Positions 12,101 to 20,326 are shown, counted from the first letter of the stretch. The stretch: 64,000 nucleotides of DNA from Ostrinia nubilalis (GCF_963855985.1 NC_087096.1:8618001-8682000); one strand, 5' to 3'. Numbers and translations: made by a program. The notes: generated from the letters alone by a model not told the origin.

Positions 12101-15100
12101 CGATTACTATACTGCATCGGAGTCGTGCGACTATCTCGTCAAGCGACCGGCTGAGAGGCGGCGTACCGACCCCTTGGTTACGCTGTCTTCGCTGCTAGAA
12201 GACGTACTGAACCATATGAGGCATCTGCCAGATGTACAACCGTTCCTATTTCCAGTCAATCAGAAGGTAAGTGACATAAATGGTCATAAATAAAACATAA
12301 ACGCGATTGGAACACTGCCTCGGAGTCGTGTGACTATCTCGTCAAGCGACCGGCTGAGAGGCGGCGAACCGACCCCTTGGTTACGCTGTCTTCGCTGCTA
12401 GAAGACGTACTGAACCATATGAGGCATCTGCCAGATGTTCAACCGTTCCTATTTCCAGTCAATCAGAAGGTAAGTGACATAAATGGTCATAAATAAAACA
12501 TAAACGCGATTAGAACACTGCCTCGGAGTCGTGTGACTATCTCGTCAAGCGACCGGCTGAGAGGCGGCGAACCGACCCCTTGGTTACGCTGTCTTCGCTG
12601 CTAGAAGACGTACTGAACCATATGAGGCATCTGCCAGATGTTCAACCGTTCCTATTTCCTGTCAATCAGAAGGTAAGTGACATAAATGGTCATAAATAAA
12701 ACTATAAACGCGATTGGGATACTGCCTCGGAGTCGTGCGTCTACCTCGTCAAGCGACCGGCTGAGAGGCGGCGTACCGACCCCTTGGTTACGCTGTCTTC
12801 GTTGCTAGAAGATGTACTGAACCATATGAGGCATCTGCCAGATGTTCAACCGTTCCTGTTTCCTGTCAATCAGAAGGTATAGCCTGACCAGGAACATAAA
12901 AACCCTGGCATAGAGGCGCGTCAATTGCATTTGATAGTGCAACATTGAGTACAGTCGTACCTGTGTTAAAATAATAGGCTAACTTTATGTATCAGGATTC
13001 AGGATTACGGGCTAATTTGATATTTTCATAAATTAACGAAAAAATATTATTATAGGTAACCTGGTTTAAATAAATTAAATGAAACCATCAATCGAGCTGG
13101 TAGGATTTATTTTATTATTCATCAATAATCAAATTCAGAACTTGAATATTCAACTGCAATGTCTGCTCATGAACGCTTCAAACTCGGTACTTCTTTCCCA
13201 ATTCCATAAAATTCAACACGAAAGTGACAAAAAATTTAAAATAGGTAGTTGAAATTGAAACAAACCACCAGCTTATTTTCATAGTGGACTGTACTATACG
13301 ATAACATGTCAGTCATTTTGACATCCTTTGTCGGAAACATTATTCAATGAAAATATTGTCCGAACCCTTAGTATTTCTCTTCGAAAAATACTTTAACACA
13401 TTGTGAACACTTTTCTTTCACGACTATAAAAAGATTTTAGCAATTTAATTCACAAAATCAATTGCGCACATTTAAAATAAAGTTTGTTTACACTTTGACA
13501 GCAATAGACTGACATGCAAGGTGACATGTCAATGAAGTTTTCAGTTACTGTTGCCATTAAAAGAAATTAGTACCATTAGTTTTGCGCAACATGGGGAGGG
13601 TTTTTATTTTCCTGGTCGGGCTATAAAAGACGCAATGGAATGACTACTTTAAAAAATGTAAAAGACGATTGGAAAAAGCATGATGACAACGGCTCTTCTT
13701 CATGGCTCTGTCTATAAATGCGTTACCTGTGCCGGTGGAATGTCTACATCTGGTACCTTCAACACATCATGAATTAAGCTTGCAGGAGGGCGATGTGAAA
13801 TCATTGGGGAGGCCGAGCAGCGGACATCCTGTGGCTAACTTAGGGCCGATTTTTCGATAGTCGGATAACTTGTAACTGAAGAATAAGTTTGGCATATTGA
13901 CAGTTTCAGTATGGGAAATATGTCAAAATGTCAATTTTATTCTTCAGTTAAAAGATATCTGACGATTGAAAAATCAGCCCTTAGTTTAATAACTAGTCTA
14001 TACAAGCGGTTTGTTTGTATAAAGTGAGGCAAAAATAATTTTGTCATCCAATGTCATCTTCTTTATATTTTCACTAGCATTTGTCTTTGCTGTCAGAATT
14101 TACAGGAAAAACTAGCCAGTCTTTATTTTTAAGTCACTCACTTTTCTTGCGCTTCGGCATTATTAATCTAAGGTGACTAGAATGACGGAACATAATGTCG
14201 TATTTTAACGCAGCTGGTGGCAGACTACTACCGAATAGTATCGCGGCCGATGGACCTCCAGACCATTCGCGAAAACATGCGTCAGAAGCGATACCAGAGC
14301 CGCGAAGACTTCTTGGCGGACGTGAACCAGATCGTCGAGAACTCTACGCTTTATAACGGTGAGTAGAATCTCAGTGTGTAGACGGCACAGTGAGTTATCT
14401 TATAAAGTTGTAATAGTGGCTCATTTCGGATAAAAACTCATGACCAGTTAATTATACAGACGGTAGTAAATCCAGCTGAATACTGTGTATCTTATTATTT
14501 TTTTACAAAATGACTTGAAATTAACGTGCGACAAAGCAATTTCTTTTCTCCAATAATAAGTGGTACATAAGTCTTGTTTATTTGGTAATATAATTATGTA
14601 TATGAATTGATTCTTTTTATTAACTTTTTTTGTAAAACACGATAAAATAATAATAAACTATATTATGCATGTAACTTATTTACCATAGGAATCTTCTCAA
14701 TTAGGCGCTATACTTGTTACTTTATCTGACCGATATCTGAAATCAAAATACTTTGAAGTCTATTTTGTTTTTAATTTATATCTCAGTCATTTGTCTATGT
14801 TTTGTATAGGTCCAACCAGCACTCTGACCCTAGCGGCTCAGAGGATGTTACAGCGGTGCGTCGAAAAGCTGGCTGAAAAGGAAGAGCTGATCATCAAGCT
14901 GGAGAAACAGATCAACCCGCTTCTTGACGATAATGATCAGGTAAATTTAACCGTCTTTTCGACAAGCTAGTTAACTCGATTTTATTTATTTATTGGGCTA
15001 TCAACATGAGATACAGCATTACACAATAAAAAAAAAAATTAAGCCAAAGGGCTCTAACTAACTGCTCCCACACAAACAATAACCGTAGCATACATATTAT

Positions 15101-18100
15101 TATAATGTAAGTAACCCGTATATTATACAAATATCCAGTAAGTAAGTGCTTCAAGTCCACTTGCAGTATAAAATTACACGAAACAAACGAAAAAAAAAAC
15201 TTAGTGTAAACTATTTCCGTCTCACTTCTCGTGTAAAGTAACATAGTTTATAACAAGATCCAATTACGCGATCGAAATTATTACGTACAACATAAAGAAG
15301 AAGCGTTTTCGGCGTTTTTAGACTACACTAGCATCATAGTTCTAATGCACAATAACCAGCATAAGATGTAATAATAATAACTGTTATTTTTCGTAGGTCG
15401 CACTATCGTTCATTTTGGACAACCTACTGACAACGAAACTGAAGGTGATGCCTGAAGCGTGGCCGTTCCTCAAGCCTGTCAACAAGAAGCAAGTCAAGGA
15501 CTACTACAACGTCATCAAGAAACCCATCGACATGGAGACTATGGGCAAGAAAATTCAAGGTAAGAAACTGTATGTTAGGAGCACACATTTAACTGAACGG
15601 CCTTTTCCTTAAAGTCCTGGGATCCTAGGATGTCTAGAAGAGATTGCATCCTAGCGTTAAGACTGTTTTGTGTGAAGTGTGATAAAAAGTACCTATCTTT
15701 CTACATTTTAGAAATAATGCTATCAATGGTCACTCCCCGTTCGATTTCAATGGTGCTTTTAACCTCGTTTATTTCCATCTGCAATATAAAGTTTACAGCT
15801 TGGTTTACTTTTTTAACACATATTTTAGAATAAAAAAAAAAAGCCCATGTCCATCTATTTGATTTCTTTATAACAAACAGACAGAGTTACTAAAGTTATG
15901 AAGATAGAATTCCTATTATCAATACCACAAACTCGAAATACATTTCATAGCTTGTGATCTTACTGAATATGTTTTTGTCACCAGCCCACAAATACCACAG
16001 CCGCGACGAGTTCCTCCGGGACATACAGCTGTTAGTCGACAACTGCCGCGCTTACAACGGCATCAACTCGCAGTTCACGAGGCAGGCTGAGGCCATACTG
16101 AAGGTGACGCAAGAGGCACTGGAACAGGTAAAGTAGTATTAAAATTTAGTATATTTGTTACGGTTAATGTGATAAATTGAAAATTATTAATAATAACCGG
16201 TTATTATGAATAATTACCGACAGTCGCGGTAAAAGTGATAAATGAATCACATTTAACAGTGATTATTTAATAATTCAAGCTCAGTACTAACAAATTTCAT
16301 AAAAGAGAACAACATCTTGTGTACGTGCTCGTGTACAGCCAAACTTTTGAACGTTTTGATATCATATATTAATATAAATTGGCATAATGAGTTTGGAGTG
16401 TTTCTTGCATAATATTAGTTTTCCATGATGCCTATAACATAATGTTTCGATTTAAAGTGAAAAATAGGTTAAGGTGCGGCGGGGGTGGCCCTTGGGCCAC
16501 CCCTAAGCCGCCTATTTAGTTTTATACACACATAAATGACCTCATATTAATCACATTTACCAAATCATTCGGTAATTATTCATAATAACCGGCGATTATT
16601 CATAATTTTCACATTTATCACTTTGACCGTAACATATTTACAAAAAATAATAAATACAGGGTGCTTTTATCATTGGCAACCTTTCAGCCTGTCATTTTCA
16701 CTCATATTAGGGAATGTTTTAAGTCAACCTTTTTAAAAAACTAAAATGTTTTAAGTCAACCCTTTTAAAAAAAAAAAAAATGTTACGAGATACAGATAAA
16801 GTGTTGCTTTAGGTAAGTTTAGTTCATAGTCAGATGCGTACGCGCTTACCGGCCCGTCAGAGCATTTAAATAGCGCGCGCCGACGCCCTGCCCAAACAGC
16901 TTTAGGGAACATTTGACGAAAACGATGCTTCCTGGGATCCTTAAGACCCGGTTTTCACCAAAGTGGAGCGGAGCGCAGAAGTGTTTTGAATAACCAATTA
17001 GATTTAATTATTTTCACTCCTCTTCTCCCCTCCGCACAGTTCCACTCCGCGCCACGCCGCCGCCGCTGTAAAAATTTTCTACTTCTCCGCTCCGCCCTGG
17101 TGGAAACTTAAAGCCTTCAGTTGATGCTATACTTAATATTGCTTAATTTTATATCTGCTTTAAAACTCCTTGTAAGTTCTCAATTCAACTTTTTTCACCC
17201 AGTTCGGCGAAAACGTCAGCCAACTCGAAGCGAACATCGCGCGCGTGCAACAGAAGATGCTAGAAGACGCGGAGCACTCGGACTTAGAGCCCGAGGAGCA
17301 CGCGCCGCCGCCGCCGCCCTCGGACGAGAAGCGAGGCCGCGGAAGGCCTAGGAAACATAAGCCTTCCACCTCTACTTCCGCTGACGGTATGATTGCTCAA
17401 TAGGATTGTATAAATCATAATATTACCCAATAGGACTGTATAAAATTTAAAAATTGCGAGACCGTGGAGGGTCTGAATCAAGCAGTGTAGAGATTTCAAT
17501 CTGTCAAACTGCTAATAATTGCTTTTTTTTCTAGGCGCTACTCCAAGAAAGCGCGGCAGACCGAGAAAAGACCAAAACAGCTTGGAAGAAGGTAAGCTAT
17601 ATAAAGACTACCTACCTTCTAAACTGCAGTAACATTGAATGAAATATATTGTTGTATGGATGCTAACCTCTTTGTCTTGTGCAGATCTCCAATACTCTGA
17701 CAGCGGCAGCTCAGAGCTTGAAGAAGTGGAACAGAAAGACGCCGCCGAAGGCTTGGTACAACTTTCTGTGCGACCTGGTAAGTTTAATAGTAATAATCAA
17801 AGATTGTTGCTTATTTGTAAAGGCCAGTTTCACCGGTTCCAGCAATAAAATAATTATTTCGATAACTAACAAAAACGTCCAAGGATGAAGGTCACATCAC
17901 CCTTACTATCCGAGAACTACTTCTTCTGCCTTGCCTTGTTACGGGACACGACATACGAGGCTCTCCCAATCATGCGCTGCCTAATAATTATATCTCTAAC
18001 GTCTTGTTCGTAGAGTCCCAATATCCGACGATTAGGTTTTTAGTAACTTGTAATCTATCAAAAAACGATTCATTTTATACGGCACGCTATTTATTCCTGT

Positions 18101-19968
18101 ATTAATTCCAGACGACGACATACCGATGGGTGAGCCTTCGTTCGACACGTCCGAGTTTCTGATAAAGCGCGAGGTGCCCGACGAGCCGCCGCCGCTGTCC
18201 GAGGACTTTGTGGACTTGGACCAGCAGACGGACTACTCCTACCCGCCTGTTGTGAAGGTACGCCATTGAATATATTTTAAGATCTATTCACATCGCGTTT
18301 CTTTTAAGCGCCATCAGTCGGTCTAATTCCTATTTGGGCCACATAGTGTAAAAACATAATGGTTTACTTCTTCCTTCAACTATCATGAACGTCGTCGCCC
18401 GCCCATGCTAGTGGCCAATGAACCTGATCCTTAGTTGTCCCGTATCAAACGCTTCAGTAAGGCCTCAGCCTCGAACTTAGCGGGCAGCGGGGCAGGAGCG
18501 GCGGCGGCGCTGGAGCGGGACGGGCAACGCAGACCCGTTCTCGAAACAAGCGGGCAGCTCGCGCGGCGCTTTAGCGGCGAAGTGTTGTGTTCGGGGTTGT
18601 GTTGTCGAGATATTTGTTTTTATTCGCAAACGAAATGTCTGAACAACGGCGACAATTTTATTTCGATTCAAATTTATTCCTACCGCTCGATTTATTGTGG
18701 GCAAAAGAAGGAGTGCGCTGCCCGCTCGTTGCCCGCTCCCTCGCCGCTGCCCGCTCGTTGCCCGCTCCGGCGCCGCTGCCGCGCCGCTGTTTTCGAGAAC
18801 CGGTCTATTTGATTTTACGCATAAGATCCTGCCGCTCCCGCGCCGCCGCCGCCGCCGCCCCGCTGCCCGCTAAGTTCGAGGCTGAGGCCTAAGTCCCAGA
18901 CCTAGATTGAAATGTGATTGCATGCTTAGTGGAGTACTTTATGGGTTTTCGTTATAAGATAGAAGAAGCTACCAGTCACTTTCCATATACCATCGATTCA
19001 CAGTCTAGTTCTGCTTTGTAAAACGAGCATGTGATTATGTATTCTAGCAAATAAATGATTGAATTTGAATTTAGACATTCTGCTTTTTTAAATGTCTTCT
19101 TTTAAAGCTCGATATAGAACTCGGGATACAAAATGGCGCGGGCTATTTATTTAAAAAAAGTATTTCATAAGTAACACTGACTCAAATCCCTTCTCATCTA
19201 GGCACCATGGTTTGCGTCCTTGGCTTCAGCGGTATAATATTTATGTTAATCCTATAGGAGGAGCCGATAGAGCCCGACATGCAAATGGACCCGCCCATGA
19301 TGGAAGGCGCGCCGATGGAACCGCCACAGTTCAAGGAGGAACCGCCAGAGAACTGGCAGGTCAGTTATCTATTGCTTGTATATTTTTACTATCCACTGTG
19401 TTTATTCTTCCACGTGTTTTGTCGAAAATTTCTAATTCGCCGGTAACAGTTTGTACTATCGGCCACAGTGTTAACTATCAATTTTCATTTTTGCTCTTGC
19501 TCTCATCAAATAGTGATTCTTTGCGATAGAAGGAGACGACATGACCGGCAATGGGTAGTTAACATCAATTAGTGGTTGCCGATTGTACGAGCTTTCGTTT
19601 ATAAATAAATTCTACGACCACTCGACAACGAATATTCGTTTTGTCAATTTGTGATTTTTACGACTATTCGTATTCGGCTTGCCGATGATCATAATACTGT
19701 CAGTTTGTAATTTCTTTGACCATTGGCTTGACCATTCTAGTCGGTGTTGTTGAGCTTTTTAAAAAGTTTTTGATAAAACAAATAACTAATTACTAATCAT
19801 GTTTTAGAGGACATTAAAATTTTACCTTGACATCTCTTTTCTTAAATAAAGGTTATGGTACCTTAAAATTAAATCCAAATTATTTTTCCCTAGCCGGATC
19901 CTGCCATACAAGACGACTTACAAGTGACAGACAGCGAGGAAGAGGCTGAAGATGGACTATGGTTCTAA
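1115..19968 (+). CDS. TAF1: TAF1, TFIID subunit 1 (3' part, 23 exons)
   Basis: TAF1 is the scaffold subunit of the general transcription factor TFIID in the nucleus; it binds TBP, promoter DNA and acetylated histones. Exons: 1115-1287, 1679-1799, 1983-2140, 5049-5244, 5639-5902, 5989-6122, 6461-6629, 6810-6924, 7234-7433, 7781-7868, 8047-8186, 8717-8905, 10593-10826, 14214-14358, 14810-14940, 15397-15559, 15985-16127, 17203-17386, 17535-17591, 17685-17777, 18112-18257, 19258-19359, 19894-19968. All junctions are GT-AG and keep one frame, giving 3420 nt (1139 residues plus TAA). Recognisable blocks include [59 protein letters not shown] and GRGRPRK. Human TAF1 is about 1,890 residues, so roughly the N-terminal 40% (the TBP-binding TAND region and the first half of the HAT core) lies before the window. 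Two exons are followed by tandem partial copies that are not included here. Joins are inferred from splice signals and homology, not from transcripts. Confidence 0.96.
2174..2360 (+). repeat. Lepidopteran SINE-like or LINE 3'-end repeat
   Basis: Starts ctagcggccgcccgcgactt, a variant of the 'ccgcggcttcgcccgcgtgg' head found several times in this window. It continues with a segment (2232-2350) that recurs almost unchanged at 3592-3715. It lies in the TAF1 intron 2141-5048. The clade is uncertain. Confidence 0.6.
2640..2805 (-). mobile_element. Non-LTR retrotransposon 3' end, reverse strand
   Basis: The reverse complement encodes fragments of a reverse-transcriptase C-terminus (a [15 protein letters not shown]-like stretch) followed by the 'ttcaaatggacgtcctatggc' 3' end and a (ATG)n tail, seen here as catcatcatcatcatg at 2647-2662. 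The same 3' end occurs at 42801, 47524, 52389, 52825 and 60896. It is a truncated, dead copy. Confidence 0.7.
3122..3298 (-). mobile_element. Second non-LTR retrotransposon 3' end, reverse strand
   Basis: On the reverse strand this reads as the end of a different LINE ORF, finishing in a gaggaagaagaagaa-type tail (seen as ttcttcttcttcctcgatcc at 3124-3143). It is GC-rich compared with its surroundings and carries the gaccatctcgtcggtgccct motif at 3253-3272. Family assignment is from general familiarity with moth LINE ends and is tentative. Confidence 0.45.
3321..3577. repeat. Tandem duplication, two ~128-bp units
   Basis: Units at 3321-3448 and 3449-3577 share caaccagatctgaggctggt, the following agtaaa.gttgtt.. 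tract, ttggtaagacctttcaaa and ttggagccgggtaccatt, with about a dozen differences. The duplication lies within the repeat-filled TAF1 intron 2141-5048. Confidence 0.75.
3592..4470 (+). repeat. Two SINE-like segments flanking a foldback
   Basis: The segments 3586-3717 and 4243-4470 both begin ctttcaagcgtctaacttaag or a close variant and continue with gcggtttagatttttcatac. The second runs to a typical end with aaaatccgt, a (CAGA)n tract at 4421-4443 and an A-rich tail. The foldback at 3719-4242 sits between them. Confidence 0.6.
3719..4242. repeat. Long foldback element (~520 bp)
   Basis: The left arm starts ggcaatgccagattttgtat and includes a cgcgcggcc motif. It is matched in reverse complement by an arm ending ccggcattgtc. 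The arms are about 200 bp; a unique centre of about 100 bp contains tgatgtctggagcctttaat. A second copy at 25818-26332 has its centre in the opposite orientation. There is no coding capacity. Confidence 0.8.
4471..5048 (+). other. TAF1 intron, no other feature seen
   Basis: AT-rich intron sequence running to the 3' splice site ttaaacag at 5041-5048. I recognise no repeat or coding segment. Confidence 0.45.
6461..8186 (+). CDS. TAF1: TAF1 block: charged helical linker
   Basis: Five exons (6461-6629, 6810-6924, 7234-7433, 7781-7868, 8047-8186) code for residues 350-586. They contain [16 protein letters not shown], acidic [19 protein letters not shown], a basic/acidic coiled-coil-like stretch ([17 protein letters not shown]), the conserved [20 protein letters not shown] and [14 protein letters not shown] segments, and [20 protein letters not shown]. 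The last exon carries IKQEPD, which fits the SUMO acceptor pattern psi-K-x-E, and ends LKTDLKLK directly before the zinc knuckle. The exon order and motifs match other animal TAF1 proteins. A regulatory role for the IKQE motif is only an inference. Confidence 0.93.
8717..8905 (+). CDS. TAF1: TAF1 zinc-knuckle exon (founder of array 1)
   Basis: This 63-codon exon (residues 587-649) starts with [16 protein letters not shown], a Cx2Cx4Hx6C zinc knuckle identical in spacing to human TAF1, a region implicated in promoter DNA binding. It continues as [15 protein letters not shown] and the acidic [20 protein letters not shown], ending TLSSKVMK. The 3' splice site is atattccag at 8708-8716 and the donor is gtgagg. 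Both ends are in phase 0. It is the only copy in array 1 with the knuckle and an acceptor, so it is taken as the functional exon. Confidence 0.93.
8761..10140 (+). repeat. Array 1: tandem partial copies of the zinc-knuckle exon
   Basis: After the real exon come copies whose 3' exon ends fall at 9103, 9303, 9502, 9705, 9853 and 10111, plus a short fragment near 9913-9950. Spacing is 198, 200, 199, 203, 148 and 258 bp. Each full unit holds the exon from just after the knuckle to ggttatgaag, a GTGAG or GTCAG donor, and about 60 bp of spacer. The unit ending at 9853 has an internal deletion. All extra copies carry the same AAA-to-TAA change just before the knuckle's last Cys codon and have no pyrimidine tract plus AG, so they cannot act as the real exon. 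Differences in the acidic core are nearly all synonymous. Confidence 0.92.
10208..10400 (+). repeat. Lepidopteran SINE-like repeat
   Basis: Head ctagcttttgcccgcggctt, middle ttaaaatccgttcagtagtt, and end ctttcgcatttataatatta. The order matches the copies at 40718 and 59177. It sits in the intron between the two tandem arrays. Confidence 0.75.
10593..14940 (+). CDS. TAF1: TAF1 block: bromodomain 1 (three exons)
   Basis: Exons 10593-10826, 14214-14358 and 14810-14940 code for residues 650-819. The first opens with a basic region [20 protein letters not shown], whose RGRP core resembles an AT-hook, then [17 protein letters not shown], helix Z ([16 protein letters not shown]) and the ZA-loop start [10 protein letters not shown]. 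The second gives [20 protein letters not shown] and ends at STLYNG, with the Asn expected to bind acetyl-lysine. The third gives helix C ([13 protein letters not shown]) and the linker [10 protein letters not shown]. Tandem bromodomains in TAF1 bind acetylated histone tails. The 3.4-kb intron after the first exon holds array 2. The functional donor is taken to be 10826|gtaagt. Confidence 0.94.
10827..12876 (+). repeat. Array 2: ten extra tandem copies of the bromodomain-1 start exon
   Basis: Exon-like 3' ends fall at 10826 (real), 11029, 11232, 11436, 11640, 11844, 12055, 12266, 12469, 12672 and 12876, a period of 203-211 bp. Each unit has the exon from the TASESCDY codons to NQK, the donor (gtaagt in all but the last, which is gtatag), and about 45-55 bp of spacer. 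The copies lack the first 26 or so codons and have no acceptor. In-frame stops lie upstream of the units I traced (for example TGA just before the ACTGCC codons of the unit ending 11029), and the unit ending 11640 has TAG at 11494-11496. Reading past any gtaagt donor meets TAA within about nine codons. Confidence 0.93.
12882..13621. repeat. TIR element (740 bp) beside the last array-2 copy
   Basis: The left end gcctgaccaggaacataaaa and the right end ggtttttattttcctggtcg (then ggc) are inverted repeats, flanked by TA on both sides (12880-12881 and 13622-13623). This fits a Tc1/mariner-type non-autonomous element. It lies four bases after the 5' splice site of the last array-2 unit, in the intron before exon 14214. 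Confidence 0.75.
13783..13836 (+). mobile_element. LINE 3'-end fragment
   Basis: Resembles the common 3' end of the LINE family seen at 52389 and 60896 (cgatgtgaaatcattgggga, then ggaggccgagcagcggacat). It is a short, decayed fragment inside the TAF1 intron. Confidence 0.5.
13841..13984. repeat. Small foldback MITE
   Basis: tagggccgatttttcgatag at the left is mirrored by gacgattgaaaaatcagccc at the right. The centre contains a second inverted pair around ctgaagaataa and ttattcttcag. About 145 bp, intronic. Confidence 0.7.
14985..15245 (-). repeat. Possible LINE/SINE 3' end, reverse strand
   Basis: Begins tttatttatttattgggcta, which reads on the reverse strand as a sequence ending in a (TAAA)n tail. 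Similar tails end retroelements in moths. There is no diagnostic coding segment, so the call is weak. Confidence 0.3.
15397..16127 (+). CDS. TAF1: TAF1 block: bromodomain 2 (two exons)
   Basis: Exons 15397-15559 and 15985-16127 code for residues 820-921. They give [20 protein letters not shown], the WPF shelf and ZA loop ([20 protein letters not shown]), [14 protein letters not shown], helix B ([20 protein letters not shown], then NG) with the conserved Tyr-Asn pair, and helix C ([18 protein letters not shown]). All the acetyl-lysine pocket residues I can check are present. This bromodomain exon pair is single-copy here, unlike the first exon of bromodomain 1. Confidence 0.95.
16151..16637. 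repeat. Foldback MITE with inverted ends
   Basis: ttgttacggttaatgtgata plus taataaccggttattatgaa at the left is mirrored at the right by cggtaattattcataataac and cacatttatcactttgaccg, ending taacatat. About 490 bp in the intron between exons 15985 and 17203. The centre holds a GC-rich gcggcgggggtggcccttgg patch. Confidence 0.7.
16947..17110. repeat. Inverted-repeat element, pyrimidine-rich
   Basis: ggttttcaccaaagtggagc at the left is matched imperfectly in reverse complement by cgctccgccctggtggaaac at the right. About 160 bp, intronic, ending about 90 bp before the exon at 17203. Confidence 0.5.
17203..17386 (+). CDS. TAF1: TAF1 exon with constitutive AT-hook
   Basis: Codes for residues 922-982: a helical start ([18 protein letters not shown]), an acidic run, [11 protein letters not shown], then the AT-hook [11 protein letters not shown] and a Ser/Thr tract. 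AT-hooks bind the minor groove of AT-rich DNA. The exon ends in phase 1 (GAC G), the phase shared by the next two small exons, so either or both can be skipped without a frameshift. Confidence 0.92.
17535..17591 (+). CDS. TAF1: TAF1 57-nt cassette exon with second AT-hook
   Basis: A 57-nt exon between ttttttttctag (17523-17534) and gtaagc, with phase 1 at both ends. It encodes [18 protein letters not shown], an AT-hook. Drosophila TAF1 has a small alternatively spliced exon (12a) that also adds an AT-hook, so this is probably its counterpart. Use and skipping both keep the frame (D-L or G-A-T at the junction). Whether it is alternative in this species cannot be told from DNA. Confidence 0.88.
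17592..18111 (+). other. TAF1 introns around the 93-nt exon
   Basis: Two introns flank 17685-17777. Near 17822-17845 there is ggccagtttcaccggttcca, the end of the gtttcaccgg MITE family also seen in the 3' UTR (20100-20297). Nothing else is recognised. Confidence 0.4.
17685..17777 (+). CDS. TAF1: TAF1 93-nt symmetric exon
   Basis: Lies between tcttgtgcag and gtaagt and reads [20 protein letters not shown] then [10 protein letters not shown], an acidic segment. It is also phase 1 at both ends, so removing it leaves an Asp codon at the junction and an open frame. It may correspond to the optional Drosophila exon 13a or to a constitutive exon. Another reading frame of the same bases is open but does not fit the splice phases. 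Confidence 0.8.
18112..19968 (+). CDS. TAF1: TAF1 block: acidic C-terminal tail and stop
   Basis: Exons 18112-18257, 19258-19359 and 19894-19968 code for residues 1033-1139. They contain [15 protein letters not shown], then [16 protein letters not shown] with a second SUMO-like IKRE motif, a Met/Pro-rich stretch ([16 protein letters not shown]), and the end [18 protein letters not shown] before TAA at 19966-19968. An acidic tail that follows the bromodomains is usual for TAF1. Codon use stays GC-rich compared with the AT-rich introns. Confidence 0.9.
18460..18890. repeat. GC-rich foldback element (~430 bp)
   Basis: aggcctcagcctcgaactta, then gcgggcagcggggc at the left is matched by gccccgctgcccgctaagtt, then cgaggctgaggcct at the right. 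The interior has gctgcccgctcgttgcccgc-type iterations and runs of gcc. It lies in the intron 18258-19257. The reading frames across it are artefacts of the GC-rich arms. Confidence 0.75.
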
Positions 19969-20099
19969 TGTGACTGTACATAAAGTATTTTTTACTAAAA
20001 ACAAACTCGAAATGTTTTTTATATACAAAAATTATGTTTATAGTTTTATGTACTGAAGAAACTTGTTGGATTAGTATAGTAAATGTTTAAGGATATTTA

Positions 20100-20297
20100 G
20101 GTCTTGTTTCACCGCTTACTGGCAAGGTCCCTGATTGCCTATTAAAAACTTATCTGCCAGATAAACTACTGGTTGTTTCACAGGTACTAAGTTGTCTGGC
20201 AGATAAAGTAGTCGAAAATCTGTATCTAACATTTATTTCTTAGTGTTATGTCAGATTACTATCTATAACTTTATCAGGAACCGGTGAAACTGTCCTC
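20100..20297. repeat. MITE in the TAF1 3' UTR
   Basis: gtcttgtttcaccgcttact at the left and aaccggtgaaactgtcc at the right are inverted. Inside, atctgccagataaact and gtctggcagataaagt repeat. The gtttcaccgg family is common in moth genomes by my recollection. Confidence 0.55.
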
Positions 20298-20326
20298 TAC
20301 TGGTTTATAATACGTTGCAATAAGAT

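Noticed and set aside
10827..12876. Array 2 as a CRISPR-like or satellite array
   Set aside because: The units are exon plus splice donor from TAF1 in a eukaryotic gene; there are no unique spacers between short repeats.
10827..12876. Array-2 units as ordinary mutually exclusive exons
   Set aside because: No unit has a pyrimidine tract and AG in the right phase, and stops precede the coding core in the units I traced. The idea is kept only as a question in the findings.
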